NCBI GenBank assembly: GCA_006228005.1 | Contig: VDHG01000016.1 | Coordinates: forward strand, 1-64,000 | Reading direction: 5' to 3' | DNA length: 64,000 nt | DNA from: Testudinibacter crocodili | Lineage (GTDB): Bacteria; Pseudomonadota; Gammaproteobacteria; Enterobacterales; Pasteurellaceae | The notes under the pieces: generated by a model | Databases searched by the model: none | Told to the model about the DNA's origin: nothing | Seen by the model: the letters and a program-made list of their open reading frames with translations, nothing else | Shown here: positions 28,962 to 37,394 of the stretch, in pieces | Layout: each line of letters starts with the position of its first letter | Numbering within the stretch: position 1 is the stretch's first letter | Program-made: the position numbers and the translations under genes

Positions 28962-30788
28962 ATGTTAGTCAAACCGCACTTTTCACGTTTTGTTGTTTTA
29001 TTGAGCGTTATACTTTTTATGCTGCATTTGATCAGCGGTACCAGTTTTGCCAATGATCTGTTCGGCAAAAAAGAGCGGTTTTTACCGCCGCACGAAGCTT
29101 TTATCTTTTCGGCGCAAGCAGATCAGCAAAGCTTAAACCTCAATTGGCAGATTGCCGAAGGTTATTATTTATACCAACGTGAAATCTCACTTGAGGACGC
29201 GCAAGGGCGAATCACCGATTTAGCATTGCCGCCTGCTACACCGTATCATGATGAATTTTTCGGCGAAGTCCAGATTTACCGCAATCAGTTAGCATTGGCT
29301 GTGCCGTTACATAACCGCAATGGAAAAATTATCGTTCACTATCAAGGCTGCACTAGCGGTTTTTGCTATCCGCCGGAAACGCAGGAATTAGATTTGGCTG
29401 CGTTACAAAGTGGACAAAACGCAACGGCGATAGCGGAAGATAGCCCTGTGGATACCATGCAACAAAGTGCGGTCATAGCAGACAACCGTAATGTTGACGA
29501 TAGCTTCTTTAATCGTAATAGCACCGAAGAGTTAGCAGGCAATCTGGGCGAAAGCAAATTCAGTATTCTGTGGTTTTTTGTTTTAGGGTTAGGTTTGGCG
29601 TTTACCCCTTGCGTATTGCCGATGCTGCCGCTGCTTTCCTCGATTGTGATTGGGCAAAAACAGCGTCCGCACAGTCTGCGTGCGTTGTTGTTGAGCGTGG
29701 TTTATATTCAAGGTATGGCACTGACCTATACCGCACTTGGCTTGCTGGTGGTCGCGATTGGGTTACCGTTTCAAATTGCATTGCAAAGCCCTTATGTCTT
29801 GATCGCATTTTCGATTTTGTTTGTGGTTTTAGCCTGCTCGATGTTCGGTGTGTTCAACTTGCAACTGCCGTCTTCTTGGCAAAACAAACTGAATCAAATG
29901 AGCCAAAAACAGAGTGGCGGTGCCTATTGGAATGTATTTTTGATGGGGATGATTGCTGGGCTGGTGGCATCACCTTGTGTCAGTGCACCGCTGTCGGGCG
30001 CACTGCTATACGTGGCGCAAAGTGGTGATTTTGTGACCGGCGGCTGGAGTTTGTATCTGCTGGCGCTGGGTATGGGCGTGCCGTTAGTGTTGGTGACGTT
30101 GTTTGGCAATCGAATTTTACCGAAAGGTGGCGTGTGGCAAGAAAAAGTCAAAATTGCTTTCGGTTTTGTGATGCTGGCAGTACCGGTCTTCTTAATCTCA
30201 CGTTTGATCGCTGACATCTGGGGCGAGCGTTTGTGGTCGTTGCTCGGCGTAGCATTTTTCCTTTGGTTGACCTCCGCCATCAGTGATAAAAAATCACTAT
30301 TGGGGATCAAACTGCTGCCATTGCTTGTTGCTATCGTGTTGGCGCAGCCGTTGGTGAGCTGGGTTGGGCAAATGATAAACGGCAATACGTTGACCAGCCA
30401 AACCGAGTCGCCGCATCTGCATTTTAATGCAGTGTCGGACTTTGCCGATTTACAGCAGCAGTTGCAACAAAATAGCGGCAAAGTGGTGATGTTGGATCTG
30501 TATGCAGATTGGTGTGTGGCGTGCAAAGAGTTCGAAAAATATACCTTCAGTGATCCGCAAGTGCAGCAGCAGATGGCACAAATGGCGCTATTGCGAGCAG
30601 ACTTGACGCGCAACAGCCCACAAAACCGCACTTTGATGGAAAACTTGAATATTGTCGGTTTGCCAACCATCATCTTCTTTGATCTAAGCGGAAAAGAGAT
30701 TGCTAGCAGCCGTATCAGCGGATTTCTGGATGCTAGACAATTTGAACAATGGTTGGCACCGTTACTGAAACAGCATAATCAACAGTAA
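28962..30788 (+). CDS. dsbD: Thiol:disulfide interchange protein DsbD
   Basis: Moves electrons from cytoplasmic thioredoxin across the inner membrane to DsbC, DsbG and cytochrome maturation. The protein has 608 residues: signal peptide (about 1-30), N-terminal periplasmic domain with the Cys pair in CTSGFCYPPE, a membrane domain with about eight segments (Cys in AFTPCVLPMLPLLSS and ASPCVSAPLSG), and a C-terminal thioredoxin-like domain with DWCVACKEFEKYTF. All six catalytic cysteines are seen. An uptake core sits at codons 4-7. Confidence 0.96.
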   Translation: MLVKPHFSRFVVLLSVILFMLHLISGTSFANDLFGKKERFLPPHEAFIFSAQADQQSLNLNWQIAEGYYLYQREISLEDAQGRITDLALPPATPYHDEFFGEVQIYRNQLALAVPLHNRNGKIIVHYQGCTSGFCYPPETQELDLAALQSGQNATAIAEDSPVDTMQQSAVIADNRNVDDSFFNRNSTEELAGNLGESKFSILWFFVLGLGLAFTPCVLPMLPLLSSIVIGQKQRPHSLRALLLSVVYIQGMALTYTALGLLVVAIGLPFQIALQSPYVLIAFSILFVVLACSMFGVFNLQLPSSWQNKLNQMSQKQSGGAYWNVFLMGMIAGLVASPCVSAPLSGALLYVAQSGDFVTGGWSLYLLALGMGVPLVLVTLFGNRILPKGGVWQEKVKIAFGFVMLAVPVFLISRLIADIWGERLWSLLGVAFFLWLTSAISDKKSLLGIKLLPLLVAIVLAQPLVSWVGQMINGNTLTSQTESPHLHFNAVSDFADLQQQLQQNSGKVVMLDLYADWCVACKEFEKYTFSDPQVQQQMAQMALLRADLTRNSPQNRTLMENLNIVGLPTIIFFDLSGKEIASSRISGFLDARQFEQWLAPLLKQHNQQ

Positions 30789-30815
30789 GTCAGACTATCA
30801 TAGTAAAAGTGCGGT

Positions 30816-31283
30816 TCAGGTTTTCAAGCGATAAATGATCTGATTGCTGGAGCCGCGCCACAACAGTTTTGGATCGGCAAGTTGTTGGATAAACTTGCCG
30901 TCGATCAACACATCAACATACGTTAGAAAGGCTTGTTGTGTTGCGGTTAACTCCTGCATACGATAGCCGGTCCACAGCCAAATGTCTTTCTTCGGGCATT
31001 CGCGTTTAATCCGTTGCACCAACGGCAAAAGTGCGGTCAGGTTTTTGGGGTGCAGTGGATCGCCGCCGCTGAGACTCAAGCCTTGTCGCTTGATGCGCGT
31101 GTCTTGTAAATCGGCGATAATCTGATCTTCCATCGCTTGATCAAACGGCACACCGGCGCAAAATGACCAACTCTTTTGGTTGTAGCAGCCTTTGCACTGG
31201 TGCTCGCACCCTGCCACAAACAGAGTGCAACGTGTGCCTTCGCCGTTAACGACATCCACCGGATAATATTGCAGATAGTTCAT
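30816..31283 (-). CDS. nrdG: Anaerobic ribonucleotide reductase activating protein
   Basis: A radical-SAM enzyme of 155 residues that makes the glycyl radical on NrdD. The iron-sulfur motif CEHQCKGCYNQKSW is at about 26-39 (Cys-x3-Cys-x2-Cys). GLSLSGGDPLHPKN follows at about 71. It lies 12 bases after nrdD and is co-transcribed with it. Confidence 0.97.
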   Translation of the reverse strand: MNYLQYYPVDVVNGEGTRCTLFVAGCEHQCKGCYNQKSWSFCAGVPFDQAMEDQIIADLQDTRIKRQGLSLSGGDPLHPKNLTALLPLVQRIKRECPKKDIWLWTGYRMQELTATQQAFLTYVDVLIDGKFIQQLADPKLLWRGSSNQIIYRLKT

Positions 31284-31295
31284 TGTGACCGCACT

Positions 31296-33419
31296 TTACA
31301 GGTGTTTCACCCGGCGTTTGACTTCTTCCTGCTTGCCGCTGTTGAATGGGCGCGCATCTGGGCTGCCGAGATAGCCGCACACCCGCCGTGTGACCGACAC
31401 CGTGCTACTGTCGTGGTTGCCGCAGGATGGGCAGGTGAAGCCCTTGCTGGTGCAGTCGAATTCGCCTTTGTAGCCACAGCCGTAGCACTCGTCGATCGGG
31501 GTGTTGGTGCCGTAATACGGCACACGGGAATAGCTGTAATCCCATACATCCTCCAGCGCTTTGAGATTGCGCTGCATATTCGGGTATTCGCCATAACAGA
31601 TGAATCCCCCGTTGGCGATCGGCGGATATGCCATTTCAAAATCCAGCTTGTCGTATGGATTGACCTTCTTTTCCACGTCCAAATGGAAGCTATTGGTGTA
31701 GTAGCCTTTGTCGGTTACGCCGTCGATAATCCCGAACACTTTGCTGTCGAGACGGCAGAAGCGGTCACACAGATTTTCGCTCGGGGTAGAATACAGGCTG
31801 AACGCATAACCGCTCTCTTGTTTCCATGCCTCGACCGCACTTCGCAAGTGCTGCACAATCTCCAAGCCTTTTTGCCACAAGGTGTGTTGATCATAAATAG
31901 GGCTGCCGAACAGCGCATTGATGGTTTCATGAATGCCGATATAACCGAGTGAAATCGAAGCTCTGCCGTTTTTGAAAATATCAGCGATACAATCATCGGC
32001 GTTCAAACGCACACCGCATGCGCCCTCCATATATAAAATCGGCGCAACCCGTGCTTTGGTCTGTTGCAAGCGTGCAATCCGTGTCATCAGTGCTTTTTTG
32101 GCAATCGCCAAACGTTGGTCTAACAGCTGATAAAACCGCACTTCGTCTCTTTTAGCTTCCAGTGCAATCCGTGGCAGGTTGAGACTGATCACGCCGAGAT
32201 TATTACGCCCTTCGTGGATTTCCTGTTGATCTTGTTCATATTTGCCCAAAAAGCTGCGGCAACCCATCGGCGCTTTGAACGAACCGGTTACTTTCACCAC
32301 TTGATCGTAATTCAGAATATCCGGATACATCCGCTCGCTGGCGCATTTCAGTGCCAGTTGTTTGATGTCGTAATTCGGATCGGTGGCGTTCAAATTCAAG
32401 CCCTGTTTCAGCGTGAAGACCAGTTTCGGGAAAATCGCTGTTTTATGATTTTTACCCAAGCCCTGCAAGCGATTCTGTAAAATGGCTTGTTGAATCAAAC
32501 GCGACTGCCAGCTGGTGCCCAAGCCGAAGCCAAAAGTGACGAACGGCGTTTGTCCGTTGGCGGTATGCAGTGTGTTGACCTCATATTCCAGTGATTGAAA
32601 TGCATCGAAACACTCTTTTTGCAAGCGTGCTTTGGCGTAGCCTTCCGCATCGGCAATCTGCCATTCTGCTGCAACTGCCAGATGTTTTTCATAACTTTTT
32701 TGTACATAGGGCGCCAACACTTCGTCAATTCGATTAATGGTCGTACCGCCGTAAATATGGCTGGCGACCTGCGCGATAATTTGTGCGGTGACGGCAGTGG
32801 CGGTGGTGATCGATTTTGGGGTTTCGATTTCGGCATTGCCCATTTTAAAGCCTTGCTCTAGCATGCCTTGCAAATCAACCAGCATACAATTGAACATCGG
32901 GAAGAACGGCGCATAATCGAGATCGTGGTAGTGGATTTCGCCTTTTTCATGGGCTGCAACCACATCGGCTGGCAACAGATAGCGCTTGGCATAGTGTTTT
33001 GCTACGATACCCGCCAGCAGATCGCGCTGGGTCGGGATCACCTTGGCATCTTTATTGGCGTTTTCATTCAGAATCTCCAGATTGCTCTGTTCAATCAGGC
33101 CTTCGATCTCTTGTGTCAACTGGCTGCGTTTCTCGCGCGCCAAATCCCGATCGTGACGATATTCAATATATGCACGTGCAATTTGTGGATACTGGCTCTT
33201 CATCAGCTTCTCTTCGACCAGCGACTGAATATGTGCAATATCAATTTGTTGTTGATAGTGGCTGAAAATCTGCTGACAAACTTCATTACTGATGTGCGAA
33301 CAAAATGCTTCGTTGTTGATTTCGCAGGCAACCGCTGCTTTACGGATAGCTTGCAGAATACGCTCTGCCACGAACGGCGTGCTGGCACCGTCTCTCTTAA
33401 TGACCTGTAACCCTGACAT
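31296..33419 (-). CDS. nrdD: Anaerobic ribonucleoside-triphosphate reductase
   Basis: The class III ribonucleotide reductase that makes deoxynucleotides without oxygen. The protein has 707 residues against 712 in E. coli. It has an N-terminal ATP-cone (VIKRDGASTPFVAERILQAI), a zinc site of four cysteines near the C-terminus (CYGCGYKGEFDC and CPSCGN), and the glycyl-radical site in RRVCGYLGSPDARPFN at about 678-693. The upstream region has two NrdR boxes and an FNR-like site, as expected for an anaerobic dNTP supply gene. Confidence 0.98.
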   Translation of the reverse strand: MSGLQVIKRDGASTPFVAERILQAIRKAAVACEINNEAFCSHISNEVCQQIFSHYQQQIDIAHIQSLVEEKLMKSQYPQIARAYIEYRHDRDLAREKRSQLTQEIEGLIEQSNLEILNENANKDAKVIPTQRDLLAGIVAKHYAKRYLLPADVVAAHEKGEIHYHDLDYAPFFPMFNCMLVDLQGMLEQGFKMGNAEIETPKSITTATAVTAQIIAQVASHIYGGTTINRIDEVLAPYVQKSYEKHLAVAAEWQIADAEGYAKARLQKECFDAFQSLEYEVNTLHTANGQTPFVTFGFGLGTSWQSRLIQQAILQNRLQGLGKNHKTAIFPKLVFTLKQGLNLNATDPNYDIKQLALKCASERMYPDILNYDQVVKVTGSFKAPMGCRSFLGKYEQDQQEIHEGRNNLGVISLNLPRIALEAKRDEVRFYQLLDQRLAIAKKALMTRIARLQQTKARVAPILYMEGACGVRLNADDCIADIFKNGRASISLGYIGIHETINALFGSPIYDQHTLWQKGLEIVQHLRSAVEAWKQESGYAFSLYSTPSENLCDRFCRLDSKVFGIIDGVTDKGYYTNSFHLDVEKKVNPYDKLDFEMAYPPIANGGFICYGEYPNMQRNLKALEDVWDYSYSRVPYYGTNTPIDECYGCGYKGEFDCTSKGFTCPSCGNHDSSTVSVTRRVCGYLGSPDARPFNSGKQEEVKRRVKHL

Positions 33420-33454
33420 AAAAACCCCTTATACGGATAAACCAAAAAACGCAG

Positions 33455-33501
33455 ACACTATATATAGACATTATTTATTTTGAAAGCACTATATATTGAT
33501 T
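33455..33501. promoter_or_regulatory. Pair of NrdR boxes upstream of nrdD
   Basis: ACACTATATATAGACA (33455-33470) and GCACTATATATTGATT (33486-33501) both match the NrdR consensus, acaCwAtATaTwGtgt. They repeat with a period of exactly 31 bases, about three helical turns, which is the usual spacing. They lie 36-82 bases upstream of the nrdD start. NrdR represses ribonucleotide reductase genes when dATP is high. Confidence 0.88.
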
Positions 33502-33503
33502 AT

Positions 33504-33517
33504 TTGATCTCTGTCAA
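33504..33517. promoter_or_regulatory. FNR-like site upstream of nrdD
   Basis: TTGAT-CTCT-GTCAA matches the FNR consensus TTGAT-N4-ATCAA at nine of ten positions. It lies just upstream of the NrdR pair and would allow induction without oxygen. Confidence 0.65.
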
Positions 33518-33599
33518 ATAAAAATAGTTATCAAAAAATAAGGTGTTGATTTTTGTTGTAAATGGGTTTAGACGGTAAAATAGCAGTAAAAGTGCGGTT

Positions 33600-33893
33600 T
33601 TATTGGCTGAATAAGGCTTGCACCACTGCTGGAATCAGTTTCGGCTCAGGGATAAAAACTTGTTTATGTCGGTTGAGTTCGCCTTTTTCTAGCACGATAC
33701 TGCTTTTAGCCACTTTGAATTGTTTGGCGAGAAATTTCAGCAGGTGGGCGTTGGCTTGTCCGTCAACGGGTGGGGCGGTGATGCTGATTTTCAGTTCACC
33801 GTCATGCAAGCCGATAATCTGGTCTTTGCTGGCTTTGGGTTGCAGCACAATTTTCAGCCGCAACCCGTTTTCGCATAGTGTTATGGCGGACAC
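33600..33893 (-). CDS. yggU: YggU family (DUF167) protein
   Basis: The protein has 97 residues from a GTG at 33893. That start aligns with E. coli YggU (MSA-T--ENGL-L); a further GTG at 33911 would lie inside yggT. The signature [32 protein letters not shown] runs from about 17, followed by [17 protein letters not shown]. The function is unknown. The start lies only 2 bases past the yggT stop, so translation is probably coupled. Confidence 0.92.
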   Translation of the reverse strand: MSAITLCENGLRLKIVLQPKASKDQIIGLHDGELKISITAPPVDGQANAHLLKFLAKQFKVAKSSIVLEKGELNRHKQVFIPEPKLIPAVVQALFSQ

Positions 33894-33895
33894 GG

Positions 33896-34444
33896 TTATG
33901 CCAACACCCACAGCGAACCGAAAAAATCCAGCAGCAGGTTGTTGCCTAAAATCAGGATAAATGCCAATGCCATCACGGAAAAATCGATCATGCCGGTTTT
34001 TGGCAAAATTTTACGAATCGGCGCCAGCAGCGGCTCGGTAATGCGGTACAGTTGATATTCTAATGGATGATTGCCTTGGGAAAACCAACTCATCACCGCA
34101 CGGATTAAAATGGCCCAGAAGATAATCTCGCCAAAGGCTTTGATCACCGCTAAGCCACCGATGATAGCGAATTGCCATAAACTGGCGCCTTCAAAACTAC
34201 CGATTAATAGCGGATATTTCAGCATATTGATCACAAATGCCAGCACTAACGCAGCAAAATCAATATTTTTTCGGGTCGGGATCAGTTTGCGCAACGGTGC
34301 TAATACCGGTTGGGTCAGCTTGACTACGGCTTGTGACAGCGGGCTGTAAAAATCCACTTGGCAATATTGGAACCAAGCGCGCAATATCAGAATAAAAGTA
34401 TAAAGCCCCACCACGGTTTGTACTAAAAATTGTAATGTGTTCAT
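33896..34444 (-). CDS. yggT: YggT family inner-membrane protein
   Basis: The protein has 182 residues formed of two similar YggT repeats. Each has hydrophobic segments and a P-[IL]-R-K-[IL]-[IL]-P motif: [21 protein letters not shown] near 47 and [21 protein letters not shown] near 134. The family is linked to osmotic shock tolerance and membrane integrity in E. coli. It is first in a yggT-yggU unit. Confidence 0.93.
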   Translation of the reverse strand: MNTLQFLVQTVVGLYTFILILRAWFQYCQVDFYSPLSQAVVKLTQPVLAPLRKLIPTRKNIDFAALVLAFVINMLKYPLLIGSFEGASLWQFAIIGGLAVIKAFGEIIFWAILIRAVMSWFSQGNHPLEYQLYRITEPLLAPIRKILPKTGMIDFSVMALAFILILGNNLLLDFFGSLWVLA

Positions 34445-34462
34445 GAGAATCCTTTAAATAGC

Positions 34463-34487
34463 AAAAGTGCGGTCTGAAAACCGCACT
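34463..34487 (-). terminator. yggL terminator made of facing uptake sequences
   Basis: AGTGCGGT and ACCGCACT pair around a 6-base loop in the gap between yggL and yggT. On the minus strand a short TTTTGC follows. Confidence 0.65.
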
Positions 34488-34532
34488 ATATTAGATAGGA
34501 TTAAATCGGAAAAATTCAAGTTCCGATTGATA

Positions 34533-34871
34533 TTATTGAATTGGGTAGTCCCACCAAATATCAAACAATTCACTAGTTTCAACTTGCTGTAGTTGGTTAT
34601 CCTTCAACCACTGTGCTACCAAAGTGCGGTGTGAGTCGTTGCAGTTGCCGATATTTTCCAAACAAACCAAGCCTTCCCAATTGAGATAGCCGCTGCCTTC
34701 ATAGGCTAAACCATTCGGTTTAATTACTTCGGCGATAAAACGATCTAGTGTTGCGTCAATCGCTTCTACTGATGTGTTGTCGGCAAACTGCCAGCGCACC
34801 ACAAAACCTAACTCTTGGAATTCGCCTAAGTGCATTTTTTTACGTTGTCTGCGGTTACGTTGAATAGCCAT
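34533..34871 (-). CDS. yggL: YggL family (DUF469) protein
   Basis: The protein has 112 residues from the ATG at 34871 (MAIQRNRRQRKKMHLGEFQELGF). The 19 codons open upstream overlap the ribosome-binding region and are rejected. The basic N-terminus and MHLGEFQELGFVVRWQF are the family signature. YggL associates with the 50S subunit in E. coli. It follows trmB after 29 bases, the same order as in E. coli. Confidence 0.93.
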   Translation of the reverse strand: MAIQRNRRQRKKMHLGEFQELGFVVRWQFADNTSVEAIDATLDRFIAEVIKPNGLAYEGSGYLNWEGLVCLENIGNCNDSHRTLVAQWLKDNQLQQVETSELFDIWWDYPIQ

Positions 34872-34900
34872 ACTCTTTTCCTTTTTCTGGTTGAATAAAC

Positions 34901-35659
34901 TTATTGATAGATAAAATAAAGATCCCAAACGCCGTGACCGAGCCGCTGTCCGCGTTGTTCAAATTTGGTTAGCGGGCGGAAATCCGGTCGTGGGATATAG
35001 TCATTGGTTGCCGATTGATTTTGCAATTTTGCGTTATTTTGTAAGGTTTCCAGCATATGCTCGGCATAGTTCTGCCAGTCGGTTGCCATATGAATAAACG
35101 CACCGCACTTTAGCTTTTGCTGAATAGTGTGGATAAACGCCGGCTGCACAATCCGCCGTTTATGATGTTTGGCTTTCGGCCAGGGATCTGGAAAAAACAG
35201 TTGTAGCCCGCCTAAACTTTGATCAGCGATGCTGTCACGCAAAATTTCCATCGCATCGTGGCAAATCAAACGTAAATTACGGATTTCTTCTTGAACTGCC
35301 AAGGCAACACAAGCCCCAACGCCCGGTGTGTGCACTTCAATGCCTAGGTAATTACGATCCGGATTGTTTTTCGCCATCGCCACCAGCGAAGTTCCCATGC
35401 CAAAGCCAATTTCCAAAATCACCGGATTATCGTTGCCGAAAATCTTAGCAAAATCAAATGGGGTCTGTTGATATTCTAACCCATATTCTGACCAATGACG
35501 ATTCATGGCGTCTTTTTGATAATCACTCAAACGCCCGGTGCGCAGCACAAAACTGCGAACTTTGCGCACATAGCGCCCATCGGCAGTAAATTCGGCAGTT
35601 TCAACGGTTTTACGTTTTTGATCAGCAAAGGTCGTTTGCAGGCTAGATTCTGACATCAT
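34901..35659 (-). CDS. trmB: tRNA (guanine-46-N7)-methyltransferase
   Basis: Methylates N7 of G46 in the tRNA variable loop. The protein has 252 residues. The S-adenosylmethionine motif is [17 protein letters not shown] near 75-91, followed by [12 protein letters not shown] and the active-site region [20 protein letters not shown]. In E. coli yggL-trmB is divergent from mutY-yggX-mltC. Here both units are intact but 7.6 kb apart. Confidence 0.97.
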   Translation of the reverse strand: MMSESSLQTTFADQKRKTVETAEFTADGRYVRKVRSFVLRTGRLSDYQKDAMNRHWSEYGLEYQQTPFDFAKIFGNDNPVILEIGFGMGTSLVAMAKNNPDRNYLGIEVHTPGVGACVALAVQEEIRNLRLICHDAMEILRDSIADQSLGGLQLFFPDPWPKAKHHKRRIVQPAFIHTIQQKLKCGAFIHMATDWQNYAEHMLETLQNNAKLQNQSATNDYIPRPDFRPLTKFEQRGQRLGHGVWDLYFIYQ

Positions 35660-35964
35660 GATTAATTAAAAAGCTCTCTTTTAGTTTGATAGCCCGCATT
35701 ATGCAAATATCTTCGGTGATTACAACTGTTTTTGTCATTTCGATTGAAAATAACTAAGCCGCTGATGTAGTGCAATCATTTTATGTGTAAAGATTAGCGT
35801 ATTTACACAAAAGGTTAAAAAATAGGCATGGATTTTGTAATAATGTCTGATAGAATGCGCCCCACTTAAATCAGCATCTTGTATTAACTGGCTGATTTCA
35901 ATCAATAATTGACTTATTGGTTATCAATAAAATCATAAACTTAAACGATAAAAGGTTACTTATA
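35660..35964. other. 305-base non-coding gap upstream of the surface lipoprotein
   Basis: AT-rich, with no coding frame I can support. It holds an inverted repeat, AAATCAGC (35868-35875) and GCTGATTT (35891-35898), about 70 bases before the lipoprotein start. A possible -35 hexamer TTGACT lies at 35909-35914, without a convincing -10. It probably contains the promoters for trmB (leftward) and the lipoprotein (rightward). Confidence 0.5.
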
Positions 35965-37119
35965 GTGAAAAAAATCAATTCTAAAACCTGTGCTGCGCTA
36001 TTGTTGTCAGCATTATTGGCCGCTTGTGGCGGTGGCGGCGGTTCATCCAATTCCACAACAACATCGAACACCACAGCGATTAATTCGGAGCCTAGCACGG
36101 CTCCAAAAACAGATGATGCGGCATTAGCTGCGCTGAAAGAGAAAGAAGCGCTTCAGAAAGCAGAACAAGAGCGCCAAAAAAGAGCGAAAGAAGAGGAAGA
36201 GAAGCAAAAAAATGAGCTTCAGCCAGCTGATCCAGTAGCACCACAGCCAGCTGACCCAGTAGCACCGCAGCCAGCTGAACCAGCAGCACCGCAGCCAGCT
36301 GAACCAGCAGCACCGCAGCCAGCTGAACCAGCAGCACCACAGCCAGCTGAGCCAGCAGCACCACAGCCAGCTGAACCAGCAGCACCACAGCCAGCTGAAC
36401 CAGCAGCACCGCAGCCAGCTGAACCGGCAGCACCACCAGCGGTTGAACATCAAGGCTATGTGATTTCACAAGATGGGAAAAATGCTTGGAACGGAGAAGC
36501 CTCTGGCTACCAGGTTAAGCAACAAGGTGATGAATTTACAGCAGTCGCACAAGGTAGCTCATTGCAAATTGGCGATATGAAATTAGATTTAATCGATAGC
36601 AGCAATGCTAATTTAGGCTATTACGGTTATGTATCTACATTTACCCCTGACAGTGGTGTTGTGGGGCAAGATAGTGGTCAAAAACGTACAGTGGATCTGA
36701 TGTATGCATTTGATGAAAGCAAAAAAGATGCTACTGCGCCGACATTGAATGGTTATCAAGGAACCGTCACCTATGGTGGTGATTTCCACTATTTGGCGGA
36801 TACTGACCAAGTTAATCAAGCGAATATTTCCCTCAGCTATAACCCTGCGGCGAAGACTATGGCAGGTAATATCAGAGATACCGGCAAAGGGATTGATCTG
36901 GGATTGCAATTATCTGGAGAGTTGAACGGAGATTTTCAGATGATTGTAACACCGGTGAGAAACAACCACACTTCCACGGTGATTACTGAGAGAGGATCGT
37001 TAAACGGTCAGTTCCTTGACGGTGGAAAATATATTGTCGGCGATGCTGAATCCGGCGATGCGAATAAACAGTGGAAAGGTGTGTTCAGCACTAAAGAAAC
37101 TGAGCGTGTACCGAACTAA
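35965..37119 (+). CDS. Surface lipoprotein with coiled coil, repeat stalk and TbpB-like beta-barrel domain
   Basis: The protein has 384 residues from a GTG at 35965, which has AAAGG upstream and leads straight into a lipoprotein signal (acceptor Cys21 in LLAAC). After the Cys come GGGGGSS and a Ser/Thr linker, then a charged helix ([21 protein letters not shown]), then nine 8-residue units (PADPVAPQ twice, PAEPAAP-Q/P seven times, about residues 87-158). The C-terminal 220 residues are rich in Gly and beta strands, ending with [20 protein letters not shown] and WKGVFSTKE. This last part resembles the C-terminal barrel of transferrin-binding-protein-B-like, Slam-exported lipoproteins. The ligand is unknown, and no Slam gene is in the window. 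Confidence 0.72.
   Translation: MKKINSKTCAALLLSALLAACGGGGGSSNSTTTSNTTAINSEPSTAPKTDDAALAALKEKEALQKAEQERQKRAKEEEEKQKNELQPADPVAPQPADPVAPQPAEPAAPQPAEPAAPQPAEPAAPQPAEPAAPQPAEPAAPQPAEPAAPQPAEPAAPPAVEHQGYVISQDGKNAWNGEASGYQVKQQGDEFTAVAQGSSLQIGDMKLDLIDSSNANLGYYGYVSTFTPDSGVVGQDSGQKRTVDLMYAFDESKKDATAPTLNGYQGTVTYGGDFHYLADTDQVNQANISLSYNPAAKTMAGNIRDTGKGIDLGLQLSGELNGDFQMIVTPVRNNHTSTVITERGSLNGQFLDGGKYIVGDAESGDANKQWKGVFSTKETERVPN
36223..36438 (+). repeat. Nine tandem 24-base units coding the lipoprotein stalk
   Basis: The unit is CCAGCTGAACCAGCAGCACC plus GCAG or ACAG. The first two units code PADPVAPQ; the other seven code PAEPAAPQ, with the last ending in P. Units differ by only a few third-position changes. 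Because 24 is a multiple of three, gain or loss of units changes stalk length without breaking the frame. Confidence 0.95.
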
Positions 37120-37139
37120 TTTAATAACGGAACTATCCT

Positions 37140-37360
37140 AGGGTCTGTTGATCTTTTAAGTATATTATTTGAGCTAAAACTAATCCTTTTAGCCTAGCAC
37201 GGCAAAGCCGTACTAGGTTACGCATAGATCAGCCGCTTTGCGGCTGCTTCAGAGAGGCAAAGCCTCTCATCAATGCTTAACCGATTGCGACCATAGGTCG
37301 CTGTCGGATAAAATTACACTCTTTTTGCTTGATTTATAAACACAAAAGATCAACAGCCCT
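37140..37360. mobile_element. MITE-like element with terminal inverted repeats and four internal hairpins
   Basis: The 221-base segment is bounded by AGGGTCTGTTGATCTTTT (37140-37157) and AAAAGATCAACAGCCCT (37344-37360). These are inverted copies with one extra base in the left copy. Inside are four compact hairpins, each with a three-base loop: 37193-37217 (CCTAGCACGGC-AAA-), 37231-37245 (AGCCGC-TTT-), 37252-37268 (GAGAGGC-AAA-) and 37287-37301 (GCGACC-ATA-). There is no coding frame. The form is that of a miniature inverted-repeat element moved by a transposase from elsewhere. No clear target duplication was seen. Confidence 0.7.
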
Positions 37361-37367
37361 TAATTTC

Positions 37368-37392
37368 AAACCGCACTTCCAAAGTGCGGTTT
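37368..37392. terminator. hipA terminator made of facing uptake sequences
   Basis: AAACCGCACTT and AAGTGCGGTTT pair with a three-base loop, directly after the hipA stop at 37395 and just outside the MITE-like element. It may also serve the convergent lipoprotein gene. Confidence 0.7.
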
Positions 37393-37394
37393 CT

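Noticed and set aside
31176..33410. Long plus-strand frames opposite nrdD and nrdG
   Set aside because: They are shadows of strongly conserved nrd genes and have no recognisable domain or ribosome-binding site.
36223..36438. Regular repeats considered as a CRISPR array
   Set aside because: Units are contiguous without spacers, in frame and coding; there are no cas genes.
36092..36469. Hydrophobic repetitive frame on the minus strand
   Set aside because: It is the antisense reading of the 24-base repeats in the lipoprotein gene.
37140..37360. A riboswitch or multi-hairpin regulatory RNA instead of a mobile element
   Set aside because: It lies between convergent gene ends rather than in a 5' leader, and the matching inverted ends fit a MITE better. 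The RNA reading is kept only as a secondary possibility.
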